From: Nitrosomonas sp.
Lineage (GTDB): Bacteria; Pseudomonadota; Gammaproteobacteria; Burkholderiales; Nitrosomonadaceae
Direction of reading: 5' to 3'
NCBI GenBank assembly: GCA_019635215.1
Contig: JAHBZZ010000028.1
Location: forward strand, 1 to 37,576
DNA: 37,576 bases
Notes under the pieces: model-generated
What the model was told of the DNA's origin: nothing
Database searches by the model: none
What the model saw: only the letters and a program-made list of their open reading frames with translations
Position numbers and translations under genes: made by a program
Part shown: piece by piece, positions 28,834-37,576 of the stretch
Position numbering within the stretch: position 1 is the stretch's first letter
Layout of the letters: each line of letters opens with the position of its first letter

Positions 28834-29676
28834 ATGCCCGCGAACAAAATCCACAAACCGTTCAGAAAAAAAATGCCGTTGCGCGCGCCGGCCGTCGTCG
28901 CACCGGATAATGCAGCAGCAGAGATTACACACAAACTGCAAAAACTGCTGGCGCAAAAAGGCCTGGGTTCAAGACGTGAAATGGAAGCATTGATTGCCTC
29001 AGGCCGTGTCAGTATCAATGGCAGGACAGCTGTCCTGGGCGACCGTATCGGCGCACAGGACAGAGTTCAAATTGGCAAGCGCGTTATCCGCTTTGATTTT
29101 GCCGATCGTTTGCCGCGTATATTGTTATATCACAAGCCGGAAGGTGAAATCGTCAGCCGCAACGATCCGGAGGGCCGCCCGACTGTTTTTGACAAACTGC
29201 CGCACCTGAGGTCTTCCAAATGGATTGCTATCGGACGCCTGGATTTCAATACCAGTGGCCTGCTGATCTTTACAACCGATGGCGCACTGGCCAACCGTTT
29301 GATGCATCCCCGTTTCGAAGTTGAACGCGAATACGCTGTACGGACAATCGGAAAACTCACCGCAGCGCAGATCACACAATTAACCACCGGCATTCAGCTT
29401 GAAGATGGCGTAGCATCCTTCGATCTTCTTATCGAAGAAGGCGGCGAAGGCGTCAATCAATGGTATCGCGTTATTTTGAAAGAAGGAAAAAACCGCGAAG
29501 TCCGACGTATGTTTGAAGCCAGTGGCATGACAGTCAGCCGGCTGATGCGTGTGCGCTTTGGTCCGATCAATCTGCCCCCCCGGGTCAGGCGCGGGCAATG
29601 GCTCGAACTCAACGAGAAGGAAATCCGGCGTCTGCTGGCACTGCTTGCAAAATATGATCCTCAGCTGGGAAGCTGA
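28834..29676 (+). CDS. rluB: 23S rRNA pseudouridine synthase, RluB/RsuA family
   Basis: 280 residues. A basic N-terminal tail is followed by an S4 RNA-binding domain (about 31-90: KLQKLLAQKGLGSRREMEAL, GRVSINGR). The RsuA-type catalytic domain comes next, with the active-site motif GRLDFNTSGLL (Asp137) and KEGKNREVRRMFEA near the C terminus. RluB makes pseudouridine 2605 in 23S rRNA. RluE and RluF are less likely given the S4 domain and motif spacing. It follows ybaB after 22 bases and its end overlaps that of convergent prmB by 16 bases. The start at 28834 lies ahead of a Lys/Arg-rich leader. Confidence 0.92.
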   Translation: MPANKIHKPFRKKMPLRAPAVVAPDNAAAEITHKLQKLLAQKGLGSRREMEALIASGRVSINGRTAVLGDRIGAQDRVQIGKRVIRFDFADRLPRILLYHKPEGEIVSRNDPEGRPTVFDKLPHLRSSKWIAIGRLDFNTSGLLIFTTDGALANRLMHPRFEVEREYAVRTIGKLTAAQITQLTTGIQLEDGVASFDLLIEEGGEGVNQWYRVILKEGKNREVRRMFEASGMTVSRLMRVRFGPINLPPRVRRGQWLELNEKEIRRLLALLAKYDPQLGS

Positions 29677-30557
29677 TCACGGTGTAACAGAAACACAAAT
29701 CCATCGCCTGCGCTCGTTTCCAGCCAGGTAAACGGTATCTGCGGATATGCAGACAACAATGTATCGCGGTTATGGCCGATTTCCACGACAAGCAAACCCT
29801 GATCAGTTAAATGAGATGTGGCATCGGCCAGAATTTTGCGTGTTGCATCCAGTCCGTCATTGCCACTGGTCAACGCGTTCACAGGTTCATGGCGGTATTC
29901 ATCAGGCAATGTCGCCATCGCTTCCGCGTTGACATATGGCGGATTACTGATAATCAGGTCATAGCGCCTGCCAGACAAACCGGCAAACAAATCCGACTGA
30001 ATCAAATGAATCCGTTCCTGTAACTGATAATCCGCAATATTTCGTCTAGCAACCGCCAGTGCATCGCTCGACAGATCAGCTGCATCAATTTCCGCATGTT
30101 CAAATGCATGCGCCATCAATATGGCCAGACAGCCAGAACCAGTGCATAAATCGAGTGCGGTATGGATTTCACCGGCATCCGCAATCCATGGCTCCAACCG
30201 ATTTTGCAGCTGTTCCGCGATAAAAGACCGCGGAATGATCACGCGCTGATCGACATAAAATGCATAGTTCCCAAGCCAGGCTTCATGCGTCAGATAGGCC
30301 GCCGGTATTCTTTCGACAATCCGGCGCTCCAGAATCTCAAGCACCTGAATCACTTCTTCGTCGGTCAATCGGGCATCCAGAAACGGATCCAAATGGTCGG
30401 GTGGCAAATGCAAAGTATGCAGGATAAGATACGCTGCTTCGTCATAGGCGGTATTCGAGCCATGACCCAAAAAAAGCCCGGACTGGTTAAACCGGCTGAC
30501 CGCGAAACGTAATAGATCGCGTAATGTGTGTAAATGATTTTTTGCCTGACTCAACAT
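29661..30557 (-). CDS. prmB: 50S ribosomal protein L3 N5-glutamine methyltransferase
   Basis: 298 residues from the ATG at 30557; the frame is open to an ATG at 30605, which would add 16 hydrophobic residues not expected in the family. The N-terminal LHTLRDLLRFAVSRFNQSGL and FLGHGSNTAYDEAAYLILH are typical of PrmB rather than PrmC. The class I methyltransferase core has ALDLCTGSGCLAILMA (AdoMet binding) and the catalytic NPPY (205-208 here), followed by YRHEPVNALTSGNDGLD. It methylates a glutamine of ribosomal protein L3. Convergent with rluB, divergent from tadA. Confidence 0.93.
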   Translation of the reverse strand: MLSQAKNHLHTLRDLLRFAVSRFNQSGLFLGHGSNTAYDEAAYLILHTLHLPPDHLDPFLDARLTDEEVIQVLEILERRIVERIPAAYLTHEAWLGNYAFYVDQRVIIPRSFIAEQLQNRLEPWIADAGEIHTALDLCTGSGCLAILMAHAFEHAEIDAADLSSDALAVARRNIADYQLQERIHLIQSDLFAGLSGRRYDLIISNPPYVNAEAMATLPDEYRHEPVNALTSGNDGLDATRKILADATSHLTDQGLLVVEIGHNRDTLLSAYPQIPFTWLETSAGDGFVFLLHRDQLPS

Positions 30558-30706
30558 ACGATATTTATGATGGAATGTCCGTAAAATAAAAAGTAAAATC
30601 AGCATACCCGAAAGCGGCCGACTCTATCAAGGGCGCCTCTAAAAATTCAGCGTCTTCAATAAGGACAGGGCGAGAAAAAAATATTGACGCAGCATATAAT
30701 TAATAG

Positions 30707-31725
<1,019 letters not shown>

Positions 31726-31857
31726 CAGATGAACAAACATGTGCTTACAAACTATGAATGATTCAAGCTAATCGGCTCAGTCACGAATCCGTCAGGTCAT
31801 CGACGCAACAGTATTCTTACGACGAATAATTGGATTAAGTCCAGAAAAGGATATGCC

Positions 31858-33513
31858 ATGAATTCAATATGCATCGGAAGCCATTTGGGGAAATGTCATT
31901 ACACTTGTTTGGCAATTCTTTTATTACTGTGCAATACATCTGTCTTCGCCACGGAAGAATGGTCTTACATCATTAAACCGGGCGACAATTTATGGAATGT
32001 GACCGAGCGGCATCTCACCGGCATGCACTATGTCAGCCGTCTGCAACAATTAAATAATATCCGCAATCCGTATGTCATTCTACCGGGCACCCGGCTGAGA
32101 ATTCCCACCGCCTGGACAAATATATCTGAAAACGTCTATGCCCAAGTGATTAATGTGCATGGTACTGTCAATGTCATGCGTTCCGATCAGATTATGCTGC
32201 CCGCAACACCCGGCATGCAACTCATGGCCGGTGACCGGATTCAATCCGGCAATGATTCTTTTGTGACGGTAGAATTTGCCGACCAATCCCGCATGCGCGT
32301 ACAAGATAACAGTACGGCACAGCTGGATGAAATGAGAATTTTTGGCGATTATGGTCTTGTAGATACGCTGATTCATCTGGAAGAAGGCCGTACCGAAAAT
32401 TCAGTACCTGAAGAATCAACAACCACACGCTTTAGAATACAGACGCCTTCAGCCATTAGTTCAGTCAGGGGAACCGATTTCCGCGTGGGTACGCTCGAAT
32501 CACAGTCGGTTACTGTCAGTGAAACACTGAAAGGTACCGTCGAAGTCAGCGGCGCGGCAAAAAACATCACATTGACCGGAGGCTTTGGAACAATTACCGC
32601 TACTGGCGCACCGCCGGCACCACCGGTTAAATTATTGCACGCACCGGATCTATCCGGGACCAGCCATTATTATGAAAGCTTACCACTCGTTATCCGCCTG
32701 ACGCCGCTGGAAGGCGCCTGGACGTATCGCGCCCAGATTGCCATTGATCCGGAATTTAACACGCTCTGGTCGGAATTTACTACCGCGACTTTGCCCTTCC
32801 GTGACGGCAATATTCCTGATGGGCATTATTGGCTCAGAATCCGTGGCATTGATGCATCCGGCATCGAAGGTTTTGACGCCGCCATCCCTTTCGGACTCAA
32901 TGCGCGTCCTGAACCCCCATTTGTCACAGCACCATTACCCAATGGTATGACTGCGCCCGAAAATCAGGTATTTACCTGGACGATACAATCGGAAGCTTCT
33001 CATTATGCTGTCACGATCAGCCAGGATTCCGATTTTTCCAGCGTAGTCTATTTTAATCCCGAGGTTAAGGGGAACAGCATCACCTTGTCTGAATCACTCG
33101 CGCCGGGCCATTATTTCTGGCGGATTTTTTCAGTTTCCGCTGATGAAGGCGCCGGCCCGTTCAGTGATACCATCCCTTTCAGAGTACCCTACCCCGGTCC
33201 ACTTGTTGAAAACACGGAAATCGATAATCATGCATTAACCTTCGCATGGCGTGCGCCTGCTGAAGGACAAAGCTTTCATTTTCAATTTGCGCGTGATGCG
33301 GCCTTTACCAACATCATTTCCGACGAGATGACATCAGCCTCACGCGTTACCGTTGAGAATCCCGGCGGCGGCACCTATTATTTGCGTACTAAAACAATCG
33401 AATCTGACGGCTTTCAGGGACCTTGGGGATCACCACAAGTGATTGAGATACCGCGTGACATTCCCTACTGGTTATTATTCTTGATGCTACTGCCGTTGCT
33501 TGTGCTCATATGA
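31858..33513 (+). CDS. LysM-FecR domain periplasmic protein
   Basis: 551 residues. A signal-like hydrophobic segment (about 16-30, CLAILLLLCNTSVFA) is followed by a LysM domain (35-83: YIIKPGDNLWNVTERHL, LNNIRNPYVILPGTRLRIP), which binds peptidoglycan. A FecR domain comes next (about 97-245: VHGTVNVMRSDQ, AGDRIQSGNDSFVTVEFADQS, ISSVRGTDFRVG). Repeated fibronectin-like modules fill the C-terminal half (for example GHYFWRIFSVSADEGAGPFS, GTYYLRTKTIESDGFQGPWG). A final hydrophobic helix (about 535-551) anchors it in the inner membrane. The stop overlaps the CHASE2 gene by four bases. FecR-LysM proteins often pair with CHASE2 sensors, so it is probably the periplasmic partner of that receptor. Confidence 0.9.
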   Translation: MNSICIGSHLGKCHYTCLAILLLLCNTSVFATEEWSYIIKPGDNLWNVTERHLTGMHYVSRLQQLNNIRNPYVILPGTRLRIPTAWTNISENVYAQVINVHGTVNVMRSDQIMLPATPGMQLMAGDRIQSGNDSFVTVEFADQSRMRVQDNSTAQLDEMRIFGDYGLVDTLIHLEEGRTENSVPEESTTTRFRIQTPSAISSVRGTDFRVGTLESQSVTVSETLKGTVEVSGAAKNITLTGGFGTITATGAPPAPPVKLLHAPDLSGTSHYYESLPLVIRLTPLEGAWTYRAQIAIDPEFNTLWSEFTTATLPFRDGNIPDGHYWLRIRGIDASGIEGFDAAIPFGLNARPEPPFVTAPLPNGMTAPENQVFTWTIQSEASHYAVTISQDSDFSSVVYFNPEVKGNSITLSESLAPGHYFWRIFSVSADEGAGPFSDTIPFRVPYPGPLVENTEIDNHALTFAWRAPAEGQSFHFQFARDAAFTNIISDEMTSASRVTVENPGGGTYYLRTKTIESDGFQGPWGSPQVIEIPRDIPYWLLFLMLLPLLVLI

Positions 33514-36371
33514 TTTATCTGAAGCGTTTGAAGCGGTACAGCAATACGCTCGCTTTACACATTCCGTCGCTTCTGATCATCATCGCTATCATCGCATACA
33601 CGGAAATCATGGAACGTATTGATTTTGTGATCTATGATGTCATGAGCACATTTCAGGTGCAATCCAAAGATACGAATCTTGTCATTGTTGCCATTGACGA
33701 TGAGAGCATCCGGGTTCTTGGCGGCTGGCCATGGTCCAGAGGCGTACATGCCGAATTGATCAACCGCTTAAAATCTATCGACAGCCCGGCAGCAGCGTTT
33801 GATCTGCTGTTCTCTGAACTGCAGGCCAGCGATCCTGCCGCTGATTGGTTACTGTCCGAGGCAATCGCTGCACATGGCAATATTGTCTTTCCGGTTGCAC
33901 CGATATCGGCCGATGCATCCAGTTTTCTTACACTGGCCATGCCGCACCCGTTTTTTATCCGAAACGTTACGCTGGGACATACCGATATTGAACTCGACAG
34001 CGATGCGGTCACACGGCGCGTTTTCCTGCATGCAGGCATTGATACACCTTCATGGCCTGCATTAGGGCTGGCTCTTGCAGAGAAATCATCGCCGGCAAAA
34101 CACCGGTTCTCTGATTCAGACACTGCGACACCAGCCCGTCACGGCAGATTCTGGGTGCGCTCCGGGGAAGTGCTGATTCCGTTTGGCGGAAAACCCGGAA
34201 GTTTTCCGCAAATCAGCTATTCCCGCGTTTTATTTGATGACGGCGTGCTGGCCGGTCTTAAAGACAAAATTGTCATCATCGGTATGACCGCAACCGGTAT
34301 GGGCACACGTTTTGCAACGCCGGCATCGCTGGCAAACAGGCAGCCTATGACAGGCGTTGAATGGCACGCCAATGTTTATTCAATGATTCAGCATAACCGC
34401 ATGATTCATTCTGCCTCTAATACCGCGACAATCTTGATGACACTGTCATGGCTCGCGCTGATCCTGATTGTCACCGGTTCAATAAAAAAGAACTTCACGA
34501 TTCCGTTTTTGCTGGCGTTGCTGCTTTTTACGCTCATTCTGGTTTATCTGTCGTTACAACTGCAATACCTTTGGATACCTCCCGGTGCCGCGCTGCTAGG
34601 TATCATCGCCGTTCATCCGTTATGGAACTGGCACCGCATCAATCAATTTCTCCGTTCCTATCTGATCAATAAAATACAGTCAAGCACCGCGCTCGAAACC
34701 ATCGTCGACGGTGTGATCATCACAGACGCTAGAGAACACGTTATCTATCTCAACAGAGGCGCTGAAAACATTCTACGGACACAACTCAACCAAGTCACCG
34801 GCAAGCTTTTGCGCCAGATTGTGAACATCCAATCCGAAACAGGCCACTCCCCGGTTGATCAATCGCCAAAAATGCTGCCGGCGGAACCCGGGCTGGATAC
34901 TCCCGGAACATTTGAATGCCAGATTAAAACAACACTGGGTGATAAACGCAACGTTCGAATCACACGGAATCAGTTACATGACGAACAACATGTTTTGGTC
35001 GGCTCGGTCATTTCGATGACCGATATCACCGATACCGTCAGACTGGCGCAACGCGTAGCTTATCAAGAAGAATATGACGCGCTGACAAAATTACCGAACC
35101 GTTCAAAACTGTTATCCCGTTTCGACCAGTTGATCAGGTCAGCCCAAGAAACGGAAAAAATCATAACCGTATTTTTCGTTACCCTGGATAACTTTAAAAA
35201 AATCAATGACGCCATGGGCCATCAGGCCGGGGACAAACTGCTGCGAATCGTATCATGGCGCCTGAATAAAATCATCGTCCCCCAGAAAGGAGTCATTGCA
35301 CGTTGGGGCGGAGATGAATTCATCATCCTTTTTGATCATTTAAATGATAACCATTCGGTGACTGAAACCGCGCAGGAAATACTTCGCGTCATAGGTCAGC
35401 ATTCCGAAATTGAGGGTATGAAAATTTTTGTTTCAGCAAGTATTGGCATCAGTTTCTATCCGCAGGACGGCATGGCCAGCGACCTGGTACTGGAAAAAGC
35501 CGGCACTGCAATGTATCAGGCGAAACGTAAGGGTGGTAACCGCTTTGATCTATACTCGCCGCAATCATCCGTCATCTGGACGCGGGACCGGCTCGAGCTG
35601 GAAAAAGATTTACGTACAGCGATTGAGCGCAACGAATTGCAGGTTTTTTTTCAACCTATCGTCAATGTTGTATCACAGCATATTACCCGCATAGAAGCAC
35701 TGGTACGTTGGCAGCACCCTGAACGCGGTTTTTTGTCACCCAGTGAATTCGTACCGCTGGCTGAAAATATCGGACTCATTGAACAACTCGGCGAGCGCGT
35801 GCTTTCGATTTCCTGTCTGTCTACAAATCAGCTATTACGTGCGGGCTATCCAGTGAAAGTTTCCGTGAATGTCAACCCTCGCCAGCTTACCAACCCGAGT
35901 TTTCTGGACACGGTTTTTAAAACCCTGCATGACACCGGATTGCCTTCATCCGCGTTGATGCTGGAAATTACAGAAAGCGCTATTGTCAATAATACCGAAC
36001 GCGTCAACGAAATCCTGCAGCAAATTAAAGCTGTCGACATCCTGATTGCATTGGATGACTTTGGCACCGGCTATTCGTCGCTCACTTTACTACGTGAACT
36101 ACCGATCGACATTCTGAAGATTGATAAATCCTTCATCCGCACGCTGGATCAGAATCAGAGTGATCAGAAAATTGTCCAGGCCATTATTGGTCTGGGTGAA
36201 AATCTCGGGCTCACTGTTGTTGCGGAAGGCGTCGAAACTGAAAAGCAATCATGGATGCTGTTACAGCAGCACTGTCATTATCAACAAGGTTATTTTTTCA
36301 GCCGCCCTGTACCATATCCGGAGCTTCTTAAATTAGTCACCAAAAAAACAATCATGCAGAAAAATGTTTAG
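33510..36371 (+). CDS. CHASE2-PAS-GGDEF-EAL cyclic-di-GMP signalling protein
   Basis: 953 residues. Membrane helix at 18-30; periplasmic CHASE2 sensor (about 35-300: DDESIRVLGGWPWSRGVHAELI, VIIGMTATG); three helices at 306-370; PAS domain (about 388-510); GGDEF domain with intact GGDEF at 600-604 and LDNFKKINDAMGHQAGD; EAL domain with EAL at 729-731, NVNPRQL, EITESAI, DDFGTGYSS, KIDKSF and VAEGVETE. Both catalytic sites look complete, so it could make or degrade c-di-GMP. The inhibitory I-site RxxD, five residues before GGDEF, is replaced by PQKG. It is translationally coupled to the LysM-FecR gene, which suggests envelope-stress or wall-signal sensing. Confidence 0.95.
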   Translation: MIYLKRLKRYSNTLALHIPSLLIIIAIIAYTEIMERIDFVIYDVMSTFQVQSKDTNLVIVAIDDESIRVLGGWPWSRGVHAELINRLKSIDSPAAAFDLLFSELQASDPAADWLLSEAIAAHGNIVFPVAPISADASSFLTLAMPHPFFIRNVTLGHTDIELDSDAVTRRVFLHAGIDTPSWPALGLALAEKSSPAKHRFSDSDTATPARHGRFWVRSGEVLIPFGGKPGSFPQISYSRVLFDDGVLAGLKDKIVIIGMTATGMGTRFATPASLANRQPMTGVEWHANVYSMIQHNRMIHSASNTATILMTLSWLALILIVTGSIKKNFTIPFLLALLLFTLILVYLSLQLQYLWIPPGAALLGIIAVHPLWNWHRINQFLRSYLINKIQSSTALETIVDGVIITDAREHVIYLNRGAENILRTQLNQVTGKLLRQIVNIQSETGHSPVDQSPKMLPAEPGLDTPGTFECQIKTTLGDKRNVRITRNQLHDEQHVLVGSVISMTDITDTVRLAQRVAYQEEYDALTKLPNRSKLLSRFDQLIRSAQETEKIITVFFVTLDNFKKINDAMGHQAGDKLLRIVSWRLNKIIVPQKGVIARWGGDEFIILFDHLNDNHSVTETAQEILRVIGQHSEIEGMKIFVSASIGISFYPQDGMASDLVLEKAGTAMYQAKRKGGNRFDLYSPQSSVIWTRDRLELEKDLRTAIERNELQVFFQPIVNVVSQHITRIEALVRWQHPERGFLSPSEFVPLAENIGLIEQLGERVLSISCLSTNQLLRAGYPVKVSVNVNPRQLTNPSFLDTVFKTLHDTGLPSSALMLEITESAIVNNTERVNEILQQIKAVDILIALDDFGTGYSSLTLLRELPIDILKIDKSFIRTLDQNQSDQKIVQAIIGLGENLGLTVVAEGVETEKQSWMLLQQHCHYQQGYFFSRPVPYPELLKLVTKKTIMQKNV

Positions 36372-36382
36372 AACCTGGCAGA

Positions 36383-36744
36383 AAAGTAGGCTACGATGCC
36401 AACCATCAAATTGACGAGGAAATTGAAGGAGGAACGATGTCGGGTGTGCTCGATCTGGCAAAGATTCTTCAATTCGTTGAAGACTGCTTCGATCAGGAAC
36501 GCCGGCGCAGAATGGCTTTCTCGAACTCGGTGCGGAGTACGGGTTTCATGTTTTTTTGCCCCCGGTTCCAGAAGGCGATGCTCTAAAGTGGGCTCGAACA
36601 GGTGACAAAAATCATCCATAAGGCAAAAAGACTCGGTTAAACTGTCCATGGGCGTTTCCTGGGTGCAATTGATTGATGTTTGGAAACATAATCTTACGAA
36701 AAAAACTGATGCCCACCTCCTCTTTTTTATCCCGAACTCAGGTT
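36383..36744 (-). pseudogene. Internally deleted IS982-family transposase remnant
   Basis: The frame 36368-36649 reads MDSLTESFCLMDDFCHLFEP at the start, the N terminus of IS982 transposases. It jumps at about residue 40-50 to NELKNLCQIEHTRHRSSFNF and LVNLMVGIVAY, which is the IS982 C terminus. About 200 central residues, including the catalytic core, are missing. The last residues (FSARF) are not IS-derived. The element 5' end is visible as CCCGAACTCAGGTT at 36731-36744; the matching 3' end was not found. It cannot transpose by itself. It separates the GGDEF-EAL gene from the macA remnant. Confidence 0.8.
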
Positions 36745-36774
36745 AAGATACTAATCAGAACCATATCTGCTTAT

Positions 36775-37267
36775 CATAGTATTGATCGTCCAGAACTTGT
36801 ATCTGCGCCTGCAGCTGATCGATGCGCGCCGCGGCGGATTTAAGCGTCGCAGCGGCTACCTGTACATCTTCCAGCCCGTGGCGTCATCCTGTTCCATCTG
36901 TTGCTGGCGCGCATACTGCTGCTTCGCCAGTTCATGCTGCGCCCGCTAATCCGCCAGCTGGGCGCGTCCGGCATCGACGGGCATCGATTTCAGCCAGTAG
37001 TTGACCCTTCTCGACGGTATCGCCGACCTCGACATGCAGCCGTATGATCTGCCCGGAGACCTGTGCACCGATCTCGACCGATTTCAACGGTTGCAGCGTG
37101 CCGATAGCCGCGACGTTGACTTCGATATCGCTGCGGGTCGCCGGTATCGTCTGATAAGTGGAATCGGCATCGTGACGCCACCACACACTGGCACTGGTCA
37201 GCAGAGCGGTCAGGAGGCATAACAACAGCCAGTGGTGTTTACGCCGGCCCGATATGGAAGAGGCCAT
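36775..37267 (-). pseudogene. Broken macA-like membrane fusion protein gene
   Basis: Reading begins at 37267 with MASSISGRRKHHWLLLCLLT, a signal-anchor, then IPATRSDIEVNVAAIGTLQP and VEIGAQVSGQIIRLHVEVGD, the biotinyl-lipoyl-like domain of MacA/HlyD-type adaptors. After EIDAR the frame shifts. The expected coiled-coil sequence continues in other frames: DAGRAQLAD, then an in-frame TAG, RAQHELAKQQYARQQQMEQD, a second shift, and DVQVAAATLKSAAARIDQLQ. It ends near 36775 with no barrel or membrane-proximal domains. At least two frameshifts, one stop and a 3' truncation make it non-functional. No macB partner is in the window. Confidence 0.8.
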
Positions 37268-37348
37268 TCAATGAAATCTCAGTAATGATATGCCGGGCAA
37301 TATAAAACGTTTACCCAGAATCATTCTCAATCCCGTCACAATCACTTC

Positions 37349-37576
37349 GAGACCTTTGCACGGCAAATATGCTATTAGGCATGCCAAGATAATATAATAC
37401 CATTTTTATTCATTGATTTACTTGTCATGGGTTTAAGTCTGCTGATAGTTTTGTCACTCGAAGGACACGCAAAGGCAATTTTCCGAATCAAATGGATCAA
37501 CTGATTGATTGGAACACCATTGAGAAAGCGATTGAACAACATTACGCGCTGGTGTCTGATGCAACAGGCCGCCCAG
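37349..37576 (+). mobile_element. IS5-family insertion sequence, 5' end only
   Basis: The element opens with GAGACCTTTGCACGG (37349-37363), identical to the terminal repeat of the MITE at 24571. It runs off the window end, so its right end and target duplication cannot be seen. The transposase start region lies at about 37427 onward. Confidence 0.75.
37427..37576 (+). CDS. IS5-family transposase, N-terminal fragment, possibly frameshifted
   Basis: The frame MDQLIDWNTIEKAIEQHY then ALVSDATGRP (from the ATG at 37492) matches the N-terminal region of IS5-group transposases, where an IDW-type motif is followed by GRPAY. The same frame continues upstream as GFKSADSFVTRRTRKGNF without an ATG. An ATG at 37427 lies in the neighbouring frame, and one extra T in the run at 37432-37434 would join it to the frame as M-G-F-K-S-A-D. 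A one-base loss after the start codon is therefore likely, or translation starts at 37492. The gene continues past the window. Confidence 0.55.

Overview
The window looks like a chromosomal segment of a betaproteobacterium close to Nitrosomonas (Nitrosomonadaceae). This rests on the gene order xseB-ispA-dxs-folE2, a small 4.5S-type SRP RNA directly before dnaX-ybaB, the protein sequences themselves and the IS/MITE types. The assignment is inference; no 16S rRNA or tRNA was seen.

Layout. (1) 1-2512: an unrecognised left edge, then a leftward hvfA-hvfB-hvfC cassette. It encodes a secreted peptide with six Cys in EG(K/N)CG motifs, a DUF692/MNIO enzyme and a DUF2063 partner, i.e. a bufferin-type copper-binding RiPP. 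(2) 2513-13112: a mostly housekeeping block with an orphan membrane protein, murJ, folE2, dxs, ispA, xseB, a gamma-glutamyltransferase, a small membrane protein, a CDP-alcohol phosphatidyltransferase and a TusA-like protein. (3) 13134-26216: a leftward accessory island of five tightly packed genes plus one more upstream. In transcription order these are a TM0106-type RecB-like nuclease, [MITE], an SNF2-type helicase with a C-terminal DUF3883 domain, a PtuA-like ATPase, a PtuB-like HNH nuclease, a DUF1156 DNA methyltransferase and a DUF499 ATPase. (4) 26534-36371: core genes: ffs, dnaX, ybaB, rluB, prmB, tadA, an L,D-transpeptidase, then a LysM-FecR protein coupled to a CHASE2-PAS-GGDEF-EAL protein. 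(5) 36372-37576: a decayed right edge with an internally deleted IS982-family transposase, a broken macA-like gene and the start of an IS5-family element.

The main discovery candidate is the island. DUF499 ATPase, DUF1156 methylase and large helicase are the kinds of protein used in BREX type 3-like and other modification-based defence systems. No PglZ phosphatase or BrxA/BrxF homologue is present, and a Septu-like ATPase/HNH pair sits between helicase and methylase. The five genes overlap by 1-4 bases or are 9 bases apart, so they are probably one transcript. The architecture reads as a hybrid modification/restriction system: the methylase would mark self, DUF499 and the helicase would survey or translocate DNA, and PtuAB would be a candidate effector.

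Two 141-base MITEs with related cores but different terminal repeats flank the RecB-like gene. One carries exactly the terminal repeat of the IS5-family element at the right edge.
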